From: Bacillota bacterium
GTDB lineage: Bacteria > Bacillota > UBA4882 > UBA8346
DNA: 64,000 nt
Assembly (NCBI GenBank): GCA_023392595.1
Contig: JAEVYU010000057.1
Span: 1 to 64,000, forward strand
Reading direction: 5' to 3'
Below, piece after piece: positions 25,336 through 33,922 of this stretch (position 1 is the stretch's first letter; each line of letters starts with the position of its first letter). The position numbers and the translations under genes are program-made. Below the pieces are notes generated by a model. It was not told the origin of the DNA, ran no database searches, and saw only the letters and a program-made list of their open reading frames with translations.

Positions 25336-26607
25336 ATGAGTGAAGGTTTAAACATTCCGTTGATTTTTTGTGCCCCATTCGCAGTAATTTTGTCATTGAT
25401 TGCCATTATGCCTTTGGCTTTACCGCGTTTTTGGGAGAAGAACCTTAATAAAGCCATCGTAGCTGCTGTTGTCAGCATCCCGGTATTGATATTCATGATC
25501 ATGAAATCTCCCCGCTCCCTCGGGAACACGATTGAAGATTATATCTCATTTATCCTACTTCTGGCTTCGTTGTTTGTTATTTCCGGTGGAATTTTAGTTA
25601 AAGGGGATTTAAAAGCAACACCGGTTGTGAATACTATCTTTTTACTGGTTGGGGCTATTATTGCTAACCTGATTGGCACAACAGGCGCCAGTATGTTATT
25701 AATTCGGCCATTACTTTCGGCAATTCGCGAAAGAAAACATATTATGCATATCCCGGTTTTCTTTATTTTTGTGGTTTCCAATATTGGCGGCAGTTTGACC
25801 CCGCTTGGCGATCCGCCGCTTTTCATGGGTTATTTACGGGGCGTGCCGTTTACTTGGACTTTTCGATTGTTTCCGATTTGGCTGTTTGCCGTCGTCGTTT
25901 TATTAATTGTTTTTTATATTTGGGATTCAATTGCCTATAAGAAAGAAGATGTCAACGCGCTTAAGCAGGATGTCCAAAACAAGACACCGTTGATGATAAC
26001 GGGTAAAATCAATTTGCTATTTCTGCTTGGCGTCATTGCGGCTGTCTTTTGTCAAGTGCCGGCTCCTTACCGGGAACTGATTATGATGATCATGATTGTC
26101 TTGTCTCTGGTATTTACCAAAAAGGAATTGCGGGTTGAAAATCATTTTACTTACGGACCCATTATCGAAGTTGCCATTTTATTTGCAGGCATTTTTATTA
26201 CCATGGTTCCTCTATTGATGCTTTTGGAAACCAAAGGAGCGGCTTTGGGAATCGTTAAACCTTGGCAATTTTTTTGGTTCTCCGGAGGGTTGAGTTCCTT
26301 TTTGGACAATACGCCGACCTATGTTACTTTTGCTTCTTTGGCGTCAAGTGTAACCCAAAGCATTGGTCATGGAGGATTCCCGATTGTTCAAGGAATCGGT
26401 GTCCGCGAAGATTTGTTATTGGCTATCAGCGCCGGATCGGTATTTATGGGCGCCAATACTTATATTGGGAACGGGCCAAACTTCATGGTCAAGTCCATTG
26501 CCGAAGAGCAAGGGGTTGGGGTGCCGCACTTTTTCGGTTATATGCTGTATTCGATTTGCGTCTTAATCCCGCTCTTTGGGGTTATAACGCTATTGTTTTT
26601 TAGATAA
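25336..26607 (+). CDS. CitMHS-like/NhaD-like ion transporter
   Basis: A 423-residue polytopic membrane protein (about eleven hydrophobic segments) of the ion-transporter superfamily that includes the citrate-Mg symporters and UIT6-type sodium:proton antiporters. Family landmarks are GGSLTPLGDPPLFMGYLRGVPF in the first half and SFLDNTPTYV plus GANTYIGNGPNFMVK in the second, the paired re-entrant signatures. The true substrate (Na+/H+ or a carboxylate) cannot be told from sequence. AAGGTGGA at 25321-25328 supports the ATG at 25336. Confidence 0.82.
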   Translation: MSEGLNIPLIFCAPFAVILSLIAIMPLALPRFWEKNLNKAIVAAVVSIPVLIFMIMKSPRSLGNTIEDYISFILLLASLFVISGGILVKGDLKATPVVNTIFLLVGAIIANLIGTTGASMLLIRPLLSAIRERKHIMHIPVFFIFVVSNIGGSLTPLGDPPLFMGYLRGVPFTWTFRLFPIWLFAVVVLLIVFYIWDSIAYKKEDVNALKQDVQNKTPLMITGKINLLFLLGVIAAVFCQVPAPYRELIMMIMIVLSLVFTKKELRVENHFTYGPIIEVAILFAGIFITMVPLLMLLETKGAALGIVKPWQFFWFSGGLSSFLDNTPTYVTFASLASSVTQSIGHGGFPIVQGIGVREDLLLAISAGSVFMGANTYIGNGPNFMVKSIAEEQGVGVPHFFGYMLYSICVLIPLFGVITLLFFR

Positions 26608-26632
26608 TCAAGCCAAAGATATGAGTCATTAA

Positions 26633-26660
26633 AAAGAACCTGGAACTCACCAGGTTCTTC
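26633..26660 (-). terminator. Terminator for the minus-strand DUF1540 gene
   Basis: AGAACCTG (26635-26642) and CAGGTTCT (26651-26658) form the stem. Read on the minus strand it is followed by a TTTTTAAT tail, so it best serves the DUF1540 gene. It may also end the plus-strand transporter transcript. Confidence 0.7.
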
Positions 26661-26713
26661 TCAGTTCACATATATAATGGGCTCCATAAGGTCTATGTTT
26701 CTTCCGTGCATGA

Positions 26714-26977
26714 TTAATGTTTGGGCTTCATGGTGTCACAGCAGGTTTGCGGAGTGGTTCCGGCTGTTTCCGATTGTAAGCTAACTTTGGGCTCCTTTTG
26801 AGGGTCTTTTTCTACAAAATCTTTGCCGAATTCGACCTGGGTGGCGTTAATAAAATGGTCCTGAATTTGATCGGCATCCCCGCAGATATCATTGCGCACC
26901 CAAATCTGCTCAGCGGTACAAAATTGATCCTTCCCCCAAAACTGGCAACTGTCAACAGTACATCTGACTTTAGTCAT
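26714..26977 (-). CDS. DUF1540 cysteine-rich protein
   Basis: An 87-residue protein with a DUF1540 N-terminal half: VRCTVDSCQFWGKDQFCTAEQIWV, with three regularly spaced cysteines likely to bind metal, and another Cys (DICGD) just after. A second Cys pair (CC) lies near the C-terminus. DUF1540 proteins are common in spore formers, and some associate with the spore coat. AAAGGAG precedes the ATG. The genes to its right on the same strand are spore-protein-like. Confidence 0.82.
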   Translation of the reverse strand: MTKVRCTVDSCQFWGKDQFCTAEQIWVRNDICGDADQIQDHFINATQVEFGKDFVEKDPQKEPKVSLQSETAGTTPQTCCDTMKPKH

Positions 26978-27172
26978 GATTATCTCCTTTTCCAGAAAGA
27001 AATGATTGAAGTTTACCTCGGAGTTCCTAAGAATTCAGGTGAAATTAATTTTCTCCTCTAATGCTTAACTTATACCTGCTTTAGTATTTCTATAGTTGGT
27101 GTTTTATATTCTCTTCGGGTTGAGTTGCCAAGGGGTATCCATAGTTTCCCAAAAGGAAGCGGTAACCTATTG

Positions 27173-27682
27173 CTAGGTCCCGTGGATAAATGCCGGTTTG
27201 AAATCCTGATCATTGATAATGGTATCAACCAAATCAGGGTCATAATTCAGGCTTGCGTTGCCGATGGATAGATTCTTTTCGCCATAAGTATCTCCTGTGG
27301 CGGTATTGGCCTTTTCGTGGGATTCCATACCGGTAATCGCTGTATGGCCTGCAAATACCCCCGCATTTTGGATCATGGCATTTACATTGATAGACTGAAT
27401 GTCAATATTGGTTTTTTGGATATCATGTTCAGGGGTGTCGAAAATGATATGTTGATCGCGATCGTCAATCGGAGTGTCAATTACATCAGGATCGCTCACC
27501 AAGCAAAGGTTTTGAACGATCAAATTCGAATCTCCGATTGAATTAAAGACATTATTCGATTTCCCGTGGGCGCTCCAGCCGACGGCGCTGTTTCTTTCAC
27601 CGATAAAAATCCCGCAATTCCTTTGAATTGAATTAACGGAGATGTTCCCTTCAATTGTGATAATCATAGCATTCTTTTTCAT
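27173..27682 (-). CDS. GerPA/GerPF-like spore protein with two tandem modules
   Basis: A 169-residue protein made of two related modules (about 10-78 and 94-165). Each contains N-x-G-(I/V)-F-x-G, then a small polar stretch with K-x-N, and ends in DPD(V/L)(I/V)D with a D(R/Q)D tail. The pattern resembles the GerPA/GerPF family, small inner-coat proteins that help germinants pass the spore coat, but doubled. Its ATG overlaps the stop of the upstream module gene (ATGA), so both are made together. Assignment is by motif only. Confidence 0.6.
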   Translation of the reverse strand: MKKNAMIITIEGNISVNSIQRNCGIFIGERNSAVGWSAHGKSNNVFNSIGDSNLIVQNLCLVSDPDVIDTPIDDRDQHIIFDTPEHDIQKTNIDIQSINVNAMIQNAGVFAGHTAITGMESHEKANTATGDTYGEKNLSIGNASLNYDPDLVDTIINDQDFKPAFIHGT

Positions 27683-27927
27683 ACGTTAACCCCGCAAAAA
27701 GGTTTGACATCTTGATCATTCATGTTCCCATCGGCAACTTCGAAGCCGTCGAAATTGGAATTTACCGAAGCGATCGAATAATTAAAGAACCCGAAGAAAC
27801 CACCGTTCCCGGCATTATATTTCATATTGGCATCCCAGCCGGTAATTACGGTATTTCCTAAGAAAATTCCCGCATTTTGCTGGGGATTATTAACACTTAA
27901 GGCTCCGACATTAACAATGGAAGGCAT
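27679..27927 (-). CDS. GerPF-like spore protein, single module
   Basis: An 82-residue protein starting MPSIVNVGALSVNN, like the MPAIVG start of GerPA and GerPF, and carrying the same NAGIFLG core as the two modules encoded just downstream. It then has an Asn/Gly/Phe-rich middle and a NDQD tail. GGGAGAAG precedes the ATG. With the next gene it makes a coupled two-gene unit that would be expected to be expressed late in sporulation in the mother cell, although I could not identify a sporulation promoter. Confidence 0.6.
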   Translation of the reverse strand: MPSIVNVGALSVNNPQQNAGIFLGNTVITGWDANMKYNAGNGGFFGFFNYSIASVNSNFDGFEVADGNMNDQDVKPFCGVNV

Positions 27928-28107
27928 GAGCTTCTCCCGGAAAATTATTTCTCCAGAACCTCCTTTTCGTGGGGAGCATCTGAAGCAAATCCTCTGCTAA
28001 TTATAATATTAGCTACCGAAAGTTGTCTGTCTTGGGAATTCAATGGTATAATGATTAGTTTTGAAATGTCTCTAGTTTTTGGTTCCAACTTTTGAGATGG
28101 ATGGACT

Positions 28108-28455
28108 TTAAAAGAAAAAATTTGAAAATCTCAAGAATAAGCTTGGAAGGATTCCCAATAGCAGACTTGCAGGTGTGCTAAAGGACTTTTCAAAAAGCTT
28201 ATTATTTTTTGGGATTCCCGTTCGAAAAAAGGGAGATGATAAAATATTAAGCCAATTTGCCATGTCTGCAAATCCCGAGTAACGGGAGTTGTTTGGCGCA
28301 GCCGATTCTTTTGGGGTGGGTCCGGAAAAGTTATTTGAAAGATTGAACAATCGTTGAAAGGAATTGCTATGATTGCAAAAATCGTACCATTCTTTTTGGA
28401 GGGCGGTGACTTTTTGAAACCATTCCGGATTAAAAATATCCAGCCAGTTTACCAT
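28108..28455 (-). CDS. Small protein of unknown function with a repeated NWL motif
   Basis: A 115-residue reading frame with a good SD (GAAGGAG) before the ATG. It begins MVNWLDIFNPEWFQ and later contains MANWLNILSSPFF, a partial internal repeat. It is Asn/Phe/Leu rich with a hydrophobic, Phe-rich C-terminus. I do not recognise a family. Its position beside the GerP-like genes on the same strand would fit a spore-associated role, but nothing in the sequence proves this. Confidence 0.45.
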   Translation of the reverse strand: MVNWLDIFNPEWFQKVTALQKEWYDFCNHSNSFQRLFNLSNNFSGPTPKESAAPNNSRYSGFADMANWLNILSSPFFRTGIPKNNKLFEKSFSTPASLLLGILPSLFLRFSNFFF

Positions 28456-28848
28456 GGAATATAGCTCCTTCTATTTTTGATGCCGCAAAAATTTCAATCC
28501 ATTTTATACAGTTAATTTATGAATTTAGAAGGAAAAATAAAGCGGGCTTTTATAACAATATTTCTGGAAAACATAACAAATGAATTTTAGATGGAGATAA
28601 CATGATTCGTTAGGATGAAAACAGATAAACATAAATCCTGGGGTGAACATACTTTTTAAAAAAATTGATGTTATTTATATGTAATATATTCTTGTGCATA
28701 CAATATGATAGAATTTTAATTCTTGATTTCGTGTCAAGTTGATGGTAATATATAACACAGCAAAGCATGTTTTATAACATTAACATTACTTGCCAAACGG
28801 AAGCTTTATTTTGATTGAACAAACATTAAACAAATTGGAGGAATGCAA
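28456..28848 (+). promoter_or_regulatory. Intergenic region with the amt promoter
   Basis: TTGATT at 28723-28728 and TAATAT at 28746-28751 (spacer 17, extended -10 TGG) form the best promoter for amt. The rest is AT-rich, and I found no convincing nitrogen-regulator box. Confidence 0.6.
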
Positions 28849-30213
28849 ATGGAAACCAAAGTCATCTTGGACACCTTGTGGACGCTTATTGCGGGAATGT
28901 TGGTCTTTTTTATGAACCTGGGCTTTGCCATGGTGGAATCGGGTTTCAATCGCGCTAAAAACTGTGTCAATATTTTGTCAAAAAACTTTATCGTCTTTGC
29001 TGTCTCATCATTTGGATTCTTAATATTGGGCTGGGGGTTGATGTTTGGAGACGGTACTCCCTTTGTCGGTCTTAAAGGTTTATGGTTTATTAATGGGGCC
29101 GATAATTCTCCGGCGGTCGGCGATGCATATAAGGGAGTTTATTCTGCGATTTCGTGGACGGGAATTCCTTTACTGGGGAAGTTTTTCTTTCAGTTGGTTT
29201 TCTGCGGTACAGCCGCTACTATCGTATCCGGAGCTGTTGCCGAACGTATTAAGTATAAATCTTTTATTGTCTTTTCTTTCGTAATGGCAATCTTTATTTA
29301 TCCAATCACCGGTCATTGGATTTGGGGTGGCGGTTGGTTGTCCCAATTGGGAATGTGGGACTTCGCCGGTTCAACGGTTGTTCACTCGGTAGGTGGCTGG
29401 GCGGCGCTGGCTGGAATCTTGGTTCTTGGTCCACGTTTCGGGAAATACACCAAAGATGGGAAGATTAATCCTATTCCCGGTCATAATATGAGCACTGCCA
29501 CGATTGGCGTATTCGTCCTTTGGCTTGGTTGGTTCGGATTTAACCCAGGCTCCACGATGGCTGCCGATCCTAAGGCAATCGCCCATGTTTTAATGACCAC
29601 CAATACTGCGGCCATTGCGGCGACTTTAAGCTCTACCGCTATTGCCTGGTGGATTTTGGGAAAACCCGATTTGGGAATGACCTTAAACGGATGTCTGGCC
29701 GGATTAGTCGCGATTACCGCACCTTGTGCATTCGTTAGTGTAGGAAGCTCTTTGATTATCGGTCTGATTGCCGGTGTTTTGGTAGTCTTGAGTGTAATCG
29801 GCTTTGACCGTATCAAAATCGATGACCCGGTTGGTGCTTTATCAGTTCACTTGGTGAACGGAGTATTCGGAACTTTATGTGTAGGCTTGTTTGCGCAGGA
29901 TGGGATTGCGGGAGTTGCAACAGGCAACGGCCTTTTCTTTGGGGGCGGATTGAAGTTGCTCAGAACGCAATTTACCGGTGTTTTAGCAGTGGCTGTTTTC
30001 GTTATGGCGCTTTCGCTGATTGCCTGGTTGGTTATTAAGGCGGTAATGGGTATCCGGGTTAGCTTACAAGAAGAGATTGAGGGTTTGGATATTGGAGAAC
30101 ACGGCAACAGTGCTTACCCTGAGTTTTTAACCCGCAAACCGGTTTATTCTTATATCGGAGACGGCGCGATTGGAATTGAAACAGGAAAAGCCGTAGTGCA
30201 GGGGGTAAAATAA
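28849..30213 (+). CDS. amt: Ammonium transporter
   Basis: A 454-residue Amt/MEP/Rh-family membrane protein with about eleven helices. Landmarks are the N-terminal VFFMNLGFAMVESGF, FCGTAATIVSGAVAER, the signature DFAGSTVVHSVGGWAALAG, and the paired pore histidines in helices 5 and 10 (the latter in SVHLVNGVFGTLCVG). No signal peptide is present. The ATG at 28849 is preferred to 28843 because TTGGAGGA ends immediately before the latter. glnB follows after 1 bp; this pairing normally lets the PII protein plug the channel when nitrogen is abundant. Confidence 0.96.
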   Translation: METKVILDTLWTLIAGMLVFFMNLGFAMVESGFNRAKNCVNILSKNFIVFAVSSFGFLILGWGLMFGDGTPFVGLKGLWFINGADNSPAVGDAYKGVYSAISWTGIPLLGKFFFQLVFCGTAATIVSGAVAERIKYKSFIVFSFVMAIFIYPITGHWIWGGGWLSQLGMWDFAGSTVVHSVGGWAALAGILVLGPRFGKYTKDGKINPIPGHNMSTATIGVFVLWLGWFGFNPGSTMAADPKAIAHVLMTTNTAAIAATLSSTAIAWWILGKPDLGMTLNGCLAGLVAITAPCAFVSVGSSLIIGLIAGVLVVLSVIGFDRIKIDDPVGALSVHLVNGVFGTLCVGLFAQDGIAGVATGNGLFFGGGLKLLRTQFTGVLAVAVFVMALSLIAWLVIKAVMGIRVSLQEEIEGLDIGEHGNSAYPEFLTRKPVYSYIGDGAIGIETGKAVVQGVK

Positions 30214-30214
30214 G

Positions 30215-30553
30215 ATGAAACATATTATTGCAGTTATCCGTCCTGAAAAACTTGATGATGTGCGTCATGCTTTGGGAGAAGTCGGTTATTCCGGTTTAAT
30301 GATTTCCGAAATTCAGGGACACGGCAAGCAAAAAGGGATCGTCCAACAATGGCGGGGTGAAAAATATAAAGTCGATTTAATATCGAAAATTAAATTAGAG
30401 GTCGTCGTGAAAGACGGGGAAGCCGAAGCGATCACGAAAACCATTATTGAAAACGCGCGGACCGGTGAGATCGGCGACGGTAAGATTTTTATCACTCATG
30501 TTGATGAAGTCATCCGTATCCGCACCGGCGAAGAAGGAGAAATTGCTCTATAA
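30215..30553 (+). CDS. glnB: Nitrogen regulatory PII protein (GlnB/GlnK)
   Basis: A 112-residue PII signalling protein. The T-loop carries Tyr51 (WRGEKYKVDLISKIKLE), the usual uridylylation site, and the B-loop TGEIGDGKIF and C-terminal RIRTGEEGE are typical. It senses ATP/ADP and 2-oxoglutarate and probably regulates the Amt channel encoded just upstream, a GlnK-type role. It is the last gene of the pair and ends at a strong terminator. Confidence 0.95.
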   Translation: MKHIIAVIRPEKLDDVRHALGEVGYSGLMISEIQGHGKQKGIVQQWRGEKYKVDLISKIKLEVVVKDGEAEAITKTIIENARTGEIGDGKIFITHVDEVIRIRTGEEGEIAL

Positions 30554-30573
30554 TTAAATTGGATTTGAAAACG

Positions 30574-30598
30574 GCCTCGCATAAAGCGGGGCTTTTTT
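30574..30598 (+). terminator. Rho-independent terminator of amt-glnB
   Basis: GCCTCGC at 30574-30580 pairs with GCGGGGC at 30586-30592 (one G-T pair), followed by TTTTTT. Confidence 0.88.
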
Positions 30599-30610
30599 GA
30601 TAATTTTTTT

Positions 30611-30862
30611 AAAACAGTAGAGAGAATTTTCTCTGCGCGGGAGAAAACCGTCTCAAGGGCGGAGAGAATTTTTAAAACGGCAGAGAGAATTTCCTCCGCG
30701 CGGGAGAAAACCGGCACGAGGGGAGAGGAAATTTTCAAAACGGCAGAGAGAATTTTCTCTGCGCGGGAGAAAACCGTCTCAAGGGTGGAGAGAATTTTCA
30801 AAACGGCAGAGAGAATTTTCTCTGTGTGGGAGAAAACCGGCCCGAGGGTGGAGGAAATTTTC
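30611..30862. repeat. Tandem array of four 63-bp units
   Basis: Units begin AAAAC at 30611, 30674, 30737 and 30800, each exactly 63 bp. Units 1 and 3 resemble each other most, as do 2 and 4, so the array looks like a duplicated 126-bp pair. Each unit holds short inverted repeats (CAGAGA with TCTCTG, TTTTCTC with GAGAAAA). A fifth partial unit runs straight into the long repeat at 30867. The period is a multiple of three and frames stay open on both strands, but I see no start signal for a gene. Confidence 0.9.
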
Positions 30863-30866
30863 AAAA

Positions 30867-31081
30867 CGGGGCATCATCGATAAACGTTTCAATGTCGAGT
30901 GAAATCAATCAAATGGCAGCCAAGGCCGTTTTACTCCGGCACTTTTCTGGCACCAAAAAGTGTTTTTTGTGTGATATCGTTTTATTGGGAAGGCCCGGAC
31001 CCGTTATCGAAGATAATGGGTTGTTTGATTTTGAGCCTCAGTTTGAATAGCTGCTTTACTTTTTAGGGAAAGGAGGTGAAC
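30867..31081 (+). repeat. Long dispersed leader repeat, copy A (orphan)
   Basis: A 215-bp sequence starting CGGGGCATCATCGATA and ending in the perfect ribosome binding site AAAGGAGGTGAAC. It is repeated at 44846-45059 with 22 differences including one gap. In this copy no reading frame follows the SD; the minus-strand levR-like gene ends 15 bp later. In the other copy a gene starts at once. A peptide frame across it is conserved between copies but has no start of its own. Confidence 0.9.
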
Positions 31082-31096
31082 AATTATTCATTCATT

Positions 31097-33904
31097 TTAC
31101 TTAGTGAGCAACGGGAGAGTAATCATCAGATAATAGACTTCGGCGTCTGTGATAGTGAGATCCAAATCTTCGGCACTGGTGTTGAGGATATCTTTCAATC
31201 TTTGAAATAAATCGGCGTTGTGTTCAATCGCCGCATAACCATCCAGGGGCATGGGAATGGGAGCGGCGGTGGTGATACGTTCAAACATGGTGGCGCAGTG
31301 AATGTATATGCGGACGATCAAATCGGACGGAAGAGGGACTTGGCATAATTGCATGACCTTTTCAATAATATAGCGGGCGCTTTTTTCCACTTTTTTGACA
31401 TCCAGCGAGGGTGCAAAGTAATACAGGTGTTCCCGGATGTGCTGTAGCTGCACCTCTAAAGGCATACTGGAGAGATTTTCCACGGGGATATCGCCGTCTG
31501 CCGGAAGACTGATTCCTTTGCTCCGCAACAGGTCACCGGGTCCTTTGGAATAAAGGAACTGCTCAATACTGGCATAAGGAACGCCGGGAATTTCCGGATT
31601 CATAATGCCGATAATCAGCTTCAGGCGCTTGCCAAGCCGGAGGGATATCGAAAAGATATCATCCTTGATGCCCAGCGGTAAAATATCGATGGTGGAGGCA
31701 ACCGACAGATCCTGCAGAAGCATTTCGCGGACAATGCGCGCGCTGCCGACGCCGGTGATGCAATAGGTAATGATCACATCACGCATATCATCGGCGCCCT
31801 CCTCGGTGGAAGAGGAAGCCGGACGGATCGTGGTGAGCACCTCGCTCATTGCCGAGCCAAGATAGTCATGATAATCGCCGACCAGTTTCGAGGCAATTTC
31901 GTCAATGCCGTTATGGGTCATCAGGATCATCCGCGCACCTTCCAGAACGATCATCGGGTCCAGTATGGGAAGGATCCGGAAATAGCGGAGAGAGTCTTTG
32001 GATAAAGCCCGCCATAAAATGGACGCAACATTGAGGCCACAGAGAATGAGAGTGTCTTGAAAATTATTGCCCAGAATACCGAAAATTTTGGAGCGTAGCG
32101 TCGCCACATCAAGGTTATCGGACATATCCAACGCCTTGATGAAGCTGGTGTTGAGTAAGGTATTTGCAAAAGCGGAGATGCCAGTAGCGGAGCTGGCGTA
32201 ACCGCACAGCAGAAGATTGACCGACGGTTGATGCTGGCCGACGGAGACATGGGCCAACAACATGGCCAGCAGCATAATTTCCCCATCCATCAGCTCGATG
32301 CCAAGGTAATTTTTCAGCAAAGGCATTATTTTGACGACAAAGGACTTTTCTTTTGGAAACTCGGATATACTCTCAAAATTGCTGGGGCTAAAGATAATCC
32401 GTCCCGCGTTGGCGTAAAACTTGAGCTGCTGCAGATAGTAGGCAATGGAATTGATGATATCCTGATCGTAGGATTTCCCAAATTCGATGGTTGCATATTG
32501 GATCAATTCGTGAGTGGCCTGCCAGACGACGGGGGCAATGGAGCCATAGAGGATACCAAGAGGGGCCGTCCCGCCGGAAATGGTATTCTTGCCGTGCTGC
32601 TTATATTGTTTGTCCAAATCCGTTACAATCAGGTGCTCGGCTTCGGTAACATCTTTGCCCAGTCCGCGATAAAAGAGCATTTTTTGTTCAATAAAGTTTT
32701 GAAAATCAAAGGCCATAAGGACCTGGCCGGATGCAGGAGAAAAGGAAAGGGGATGAGCGCAGGAAATTTCTAAACCGGCGTCCAGGCCGGCGGCTGACAG
32801 GTAGGCATCCACGTGCTCGTCCGCGGCGTAATGGATGCTGAGGTTCCGGGAAAGATTATAGATGTCGATGAAAAGATTCGCCTCGCTGGTGGCGTCGGAA
32901 TGGCCATAGAACCAGTTGCTTTGCGCGCATGCAATCCGAATTTCATTCCGTAAATCGCCGATATTGTTTTCACCCCGGAAAGAGGCCAGCAGTTTTAGGG
33001 CCAGATAAGAGAGGTGAATGGGGCGTCCTAACTTTCGGGCTTCTTCGTAAAGAAATTGCGCGATAATATCCAACCGTTCATGGATAGGACGTTCACTTAA
33101 CTCGGGAATTCGGATGATCAGAGGGATCCTACGTTTGAAGGTATTCAGCAGGAAGTTGGATGGATTTTCGGTGGTGGCGCCGATGATCATGACCCCGGCC
33201 GTACGGTCGGTGGTGTCGCCCAGCCGCCGGTATAGACCTTTATCAATCAAGGTGAAAAGCATTTCCTGCCCGGTGGGAGAAAGACGGTGCAATTCGTCCA
33301 GAAACAGGATACCGTTGTTGGCGATCTCGATTAGCCCGGATTTGTTGGTTTCCGCGCCGGTAAAGGCACCTTTTACATAGCCGAACAGCTGGGCTAGAAG
33401 CAACTGCGGATTATCGGAATACTCCGCACAGTTAAAGGTGATGAAAGGAACCGCGGCGCCGCGGGTTTCCGATAGATAGCGGGCCATTTCCGAGGCCAGC
33501 AGGGATTTGCCGACTCCTGTTTTGCCGATGATCAGCGCATGGATCCCGTGAGGAGGATAGGATACGGCGGCGCTGGCTATTTGTGTTTGGTATTTCAGAC
33601 TGCCGTTATAACCGATCATCTTGGCAAAAGGAGCTATATCCGGCAAGCGGTCTGTGGATGCCGGTTCCGTCTTTGATGCCGGAATATAAAGGATCGGTCG
33701 AATACCGATCGTGTCCAGCTGGCCGAGAGAGACCAGTTCGTTGAGAGCCTTCGTGGCCTCTCCCTGCCAAATCCCGAAATGTTCCGCGACCGTGCTGGCT
33801 TGAACGCCGCTTTTTCGGTTGGCATTCTTGGCGGAAAGGCAGCGTTCTTCCACAAAACTCCGAATTTGATCCAACTGTGTCAATGAAGGAAATTCCCCTT
33901 TCAT
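31097..33904 (-). CDS. levR: LevR-type sigma-54-dependent PTS operon activator
   Basis: A 935-residue activator. Domain order: N-terminal helix-turn-helix (about 1-75); AAA+ domain with Walker A GKTGVGKS (127-134), the sigma-54 contact loop GAFTGA (179-184) and Walker B ILFLDEL; then PRD1, an EIIA(Man)-like part, an EIIB-like part and PRD2 with IYIHCATMFERI. It should activate the -24/-12 promoter at 35371 under control of PTS phosphorylation. In the EIIA-like part the expected HG reads CG (LLCGYASSATG), so that phosphorylation site seems lost. It is encoded 18 bp after rpoN. Confidence 0.92.
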   Translation of the reverse strand: MKGEFPSLTQLDQIRSFVEERCLSAKNANRKSGVQASTVAEHFGIWQGEATKALNELVSLGQLDTIGIRPILYIPASKTEPASTDRLPDIAPFAKMIGYNGSLKYQTQIASAAVSYPPHGIHALIIGKTGVGKSLLASEMARYLSETRGAAVPFITFNCAEYSDNPQLLLAQLFGYVKGAFTGAETNKSGLIEIANNGILFLDELHRLSPTGQEMLFTLIDKGLYRRLGDTTDRTAGVMIIGATTENPSNFLLNTFKRRIPLIIRIPELSERPIHERLDIIAQFLYEEARKLGRPIHLSYLALKLLASFRGENNIGDLRNEIRIACAQSNWFYGHSDATSEANLFIDIYNLSRNLSIHYAADEHVDAYLSAAGLDAGLEISCAHPLSFSPASGQVLMAFDFQNFIEQKMLFYRGLGKDVTEAEHLIVTDLDKQYKQHGKNTISGGTAPLGILYGSIAPVVWQATHELIQYATIEFGKSYDQDIINSIAYYLQQLKFYANAGRIIFSPSNFESISEFPKEKSFVVKIMPLLKNYLGIELMDGEIMLLAMLLAHVSVGQHQPSVNLLLCGYASSATGISAFANTLLNTSFIKALDMSDNLDVATLRSKIFGILGNNFQDTLILCGLNVASILWRALSKDSLRYFRILPILDPMIVLEGARMILMTHNGIDEIASKLVGDYHDYLGSAMSEVLTTIRPASSSTEEGADDMRDVIITYCITGVGSARIVREMLLQDLSVASTIDILPLGIKDDIFSISLRLGKRLKLIIGIMNPEIPGVPYASIEQFLYSKGPGDLLRSKGISLPADGDIPVENLSSMPLEVQLQHIREHLYYFAPSLDVKKVEKSARYIIEKVMQLCQVPLPSDLIVRIYIHCATMFERITTAAPIPMPLDGYAAIEHNADLFQRLKDILNTSAEDLDLTITDAEVYYLMITLPLLTK

Positions 33905-33922
33905 ACATATCCTGCCGATAGG

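Noticed and set aside
28456..28842. GlnR/TnrA box upstream of amt
   Set aside because: Several TGT...ACA-like stretches exist in the AT-rich DNA, but none fits the 17-bp consensus with correct spacing.
30611..30862. CRISPR array
   Set aside because: Units are contiguous 63-mers without unique spacers, and no cas genes are near.
30496..30864. Minus-strand open frame across the 63-bp array with 21-residue repeats
   Set aside because: No SD or proper start codon, and its end runs antisense through the glnB end and terminator. The open frame follows from a period divisible by three, so I list it as a repeat.
30826..31050. Plus-strand peptide frame through repeat A, also seen at 44781-45062 in repeat B
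   Set aside because: The frame is conserved between copies, but there is no ribosome binding site or convincing start in either. Kept as a note on the repeat only.
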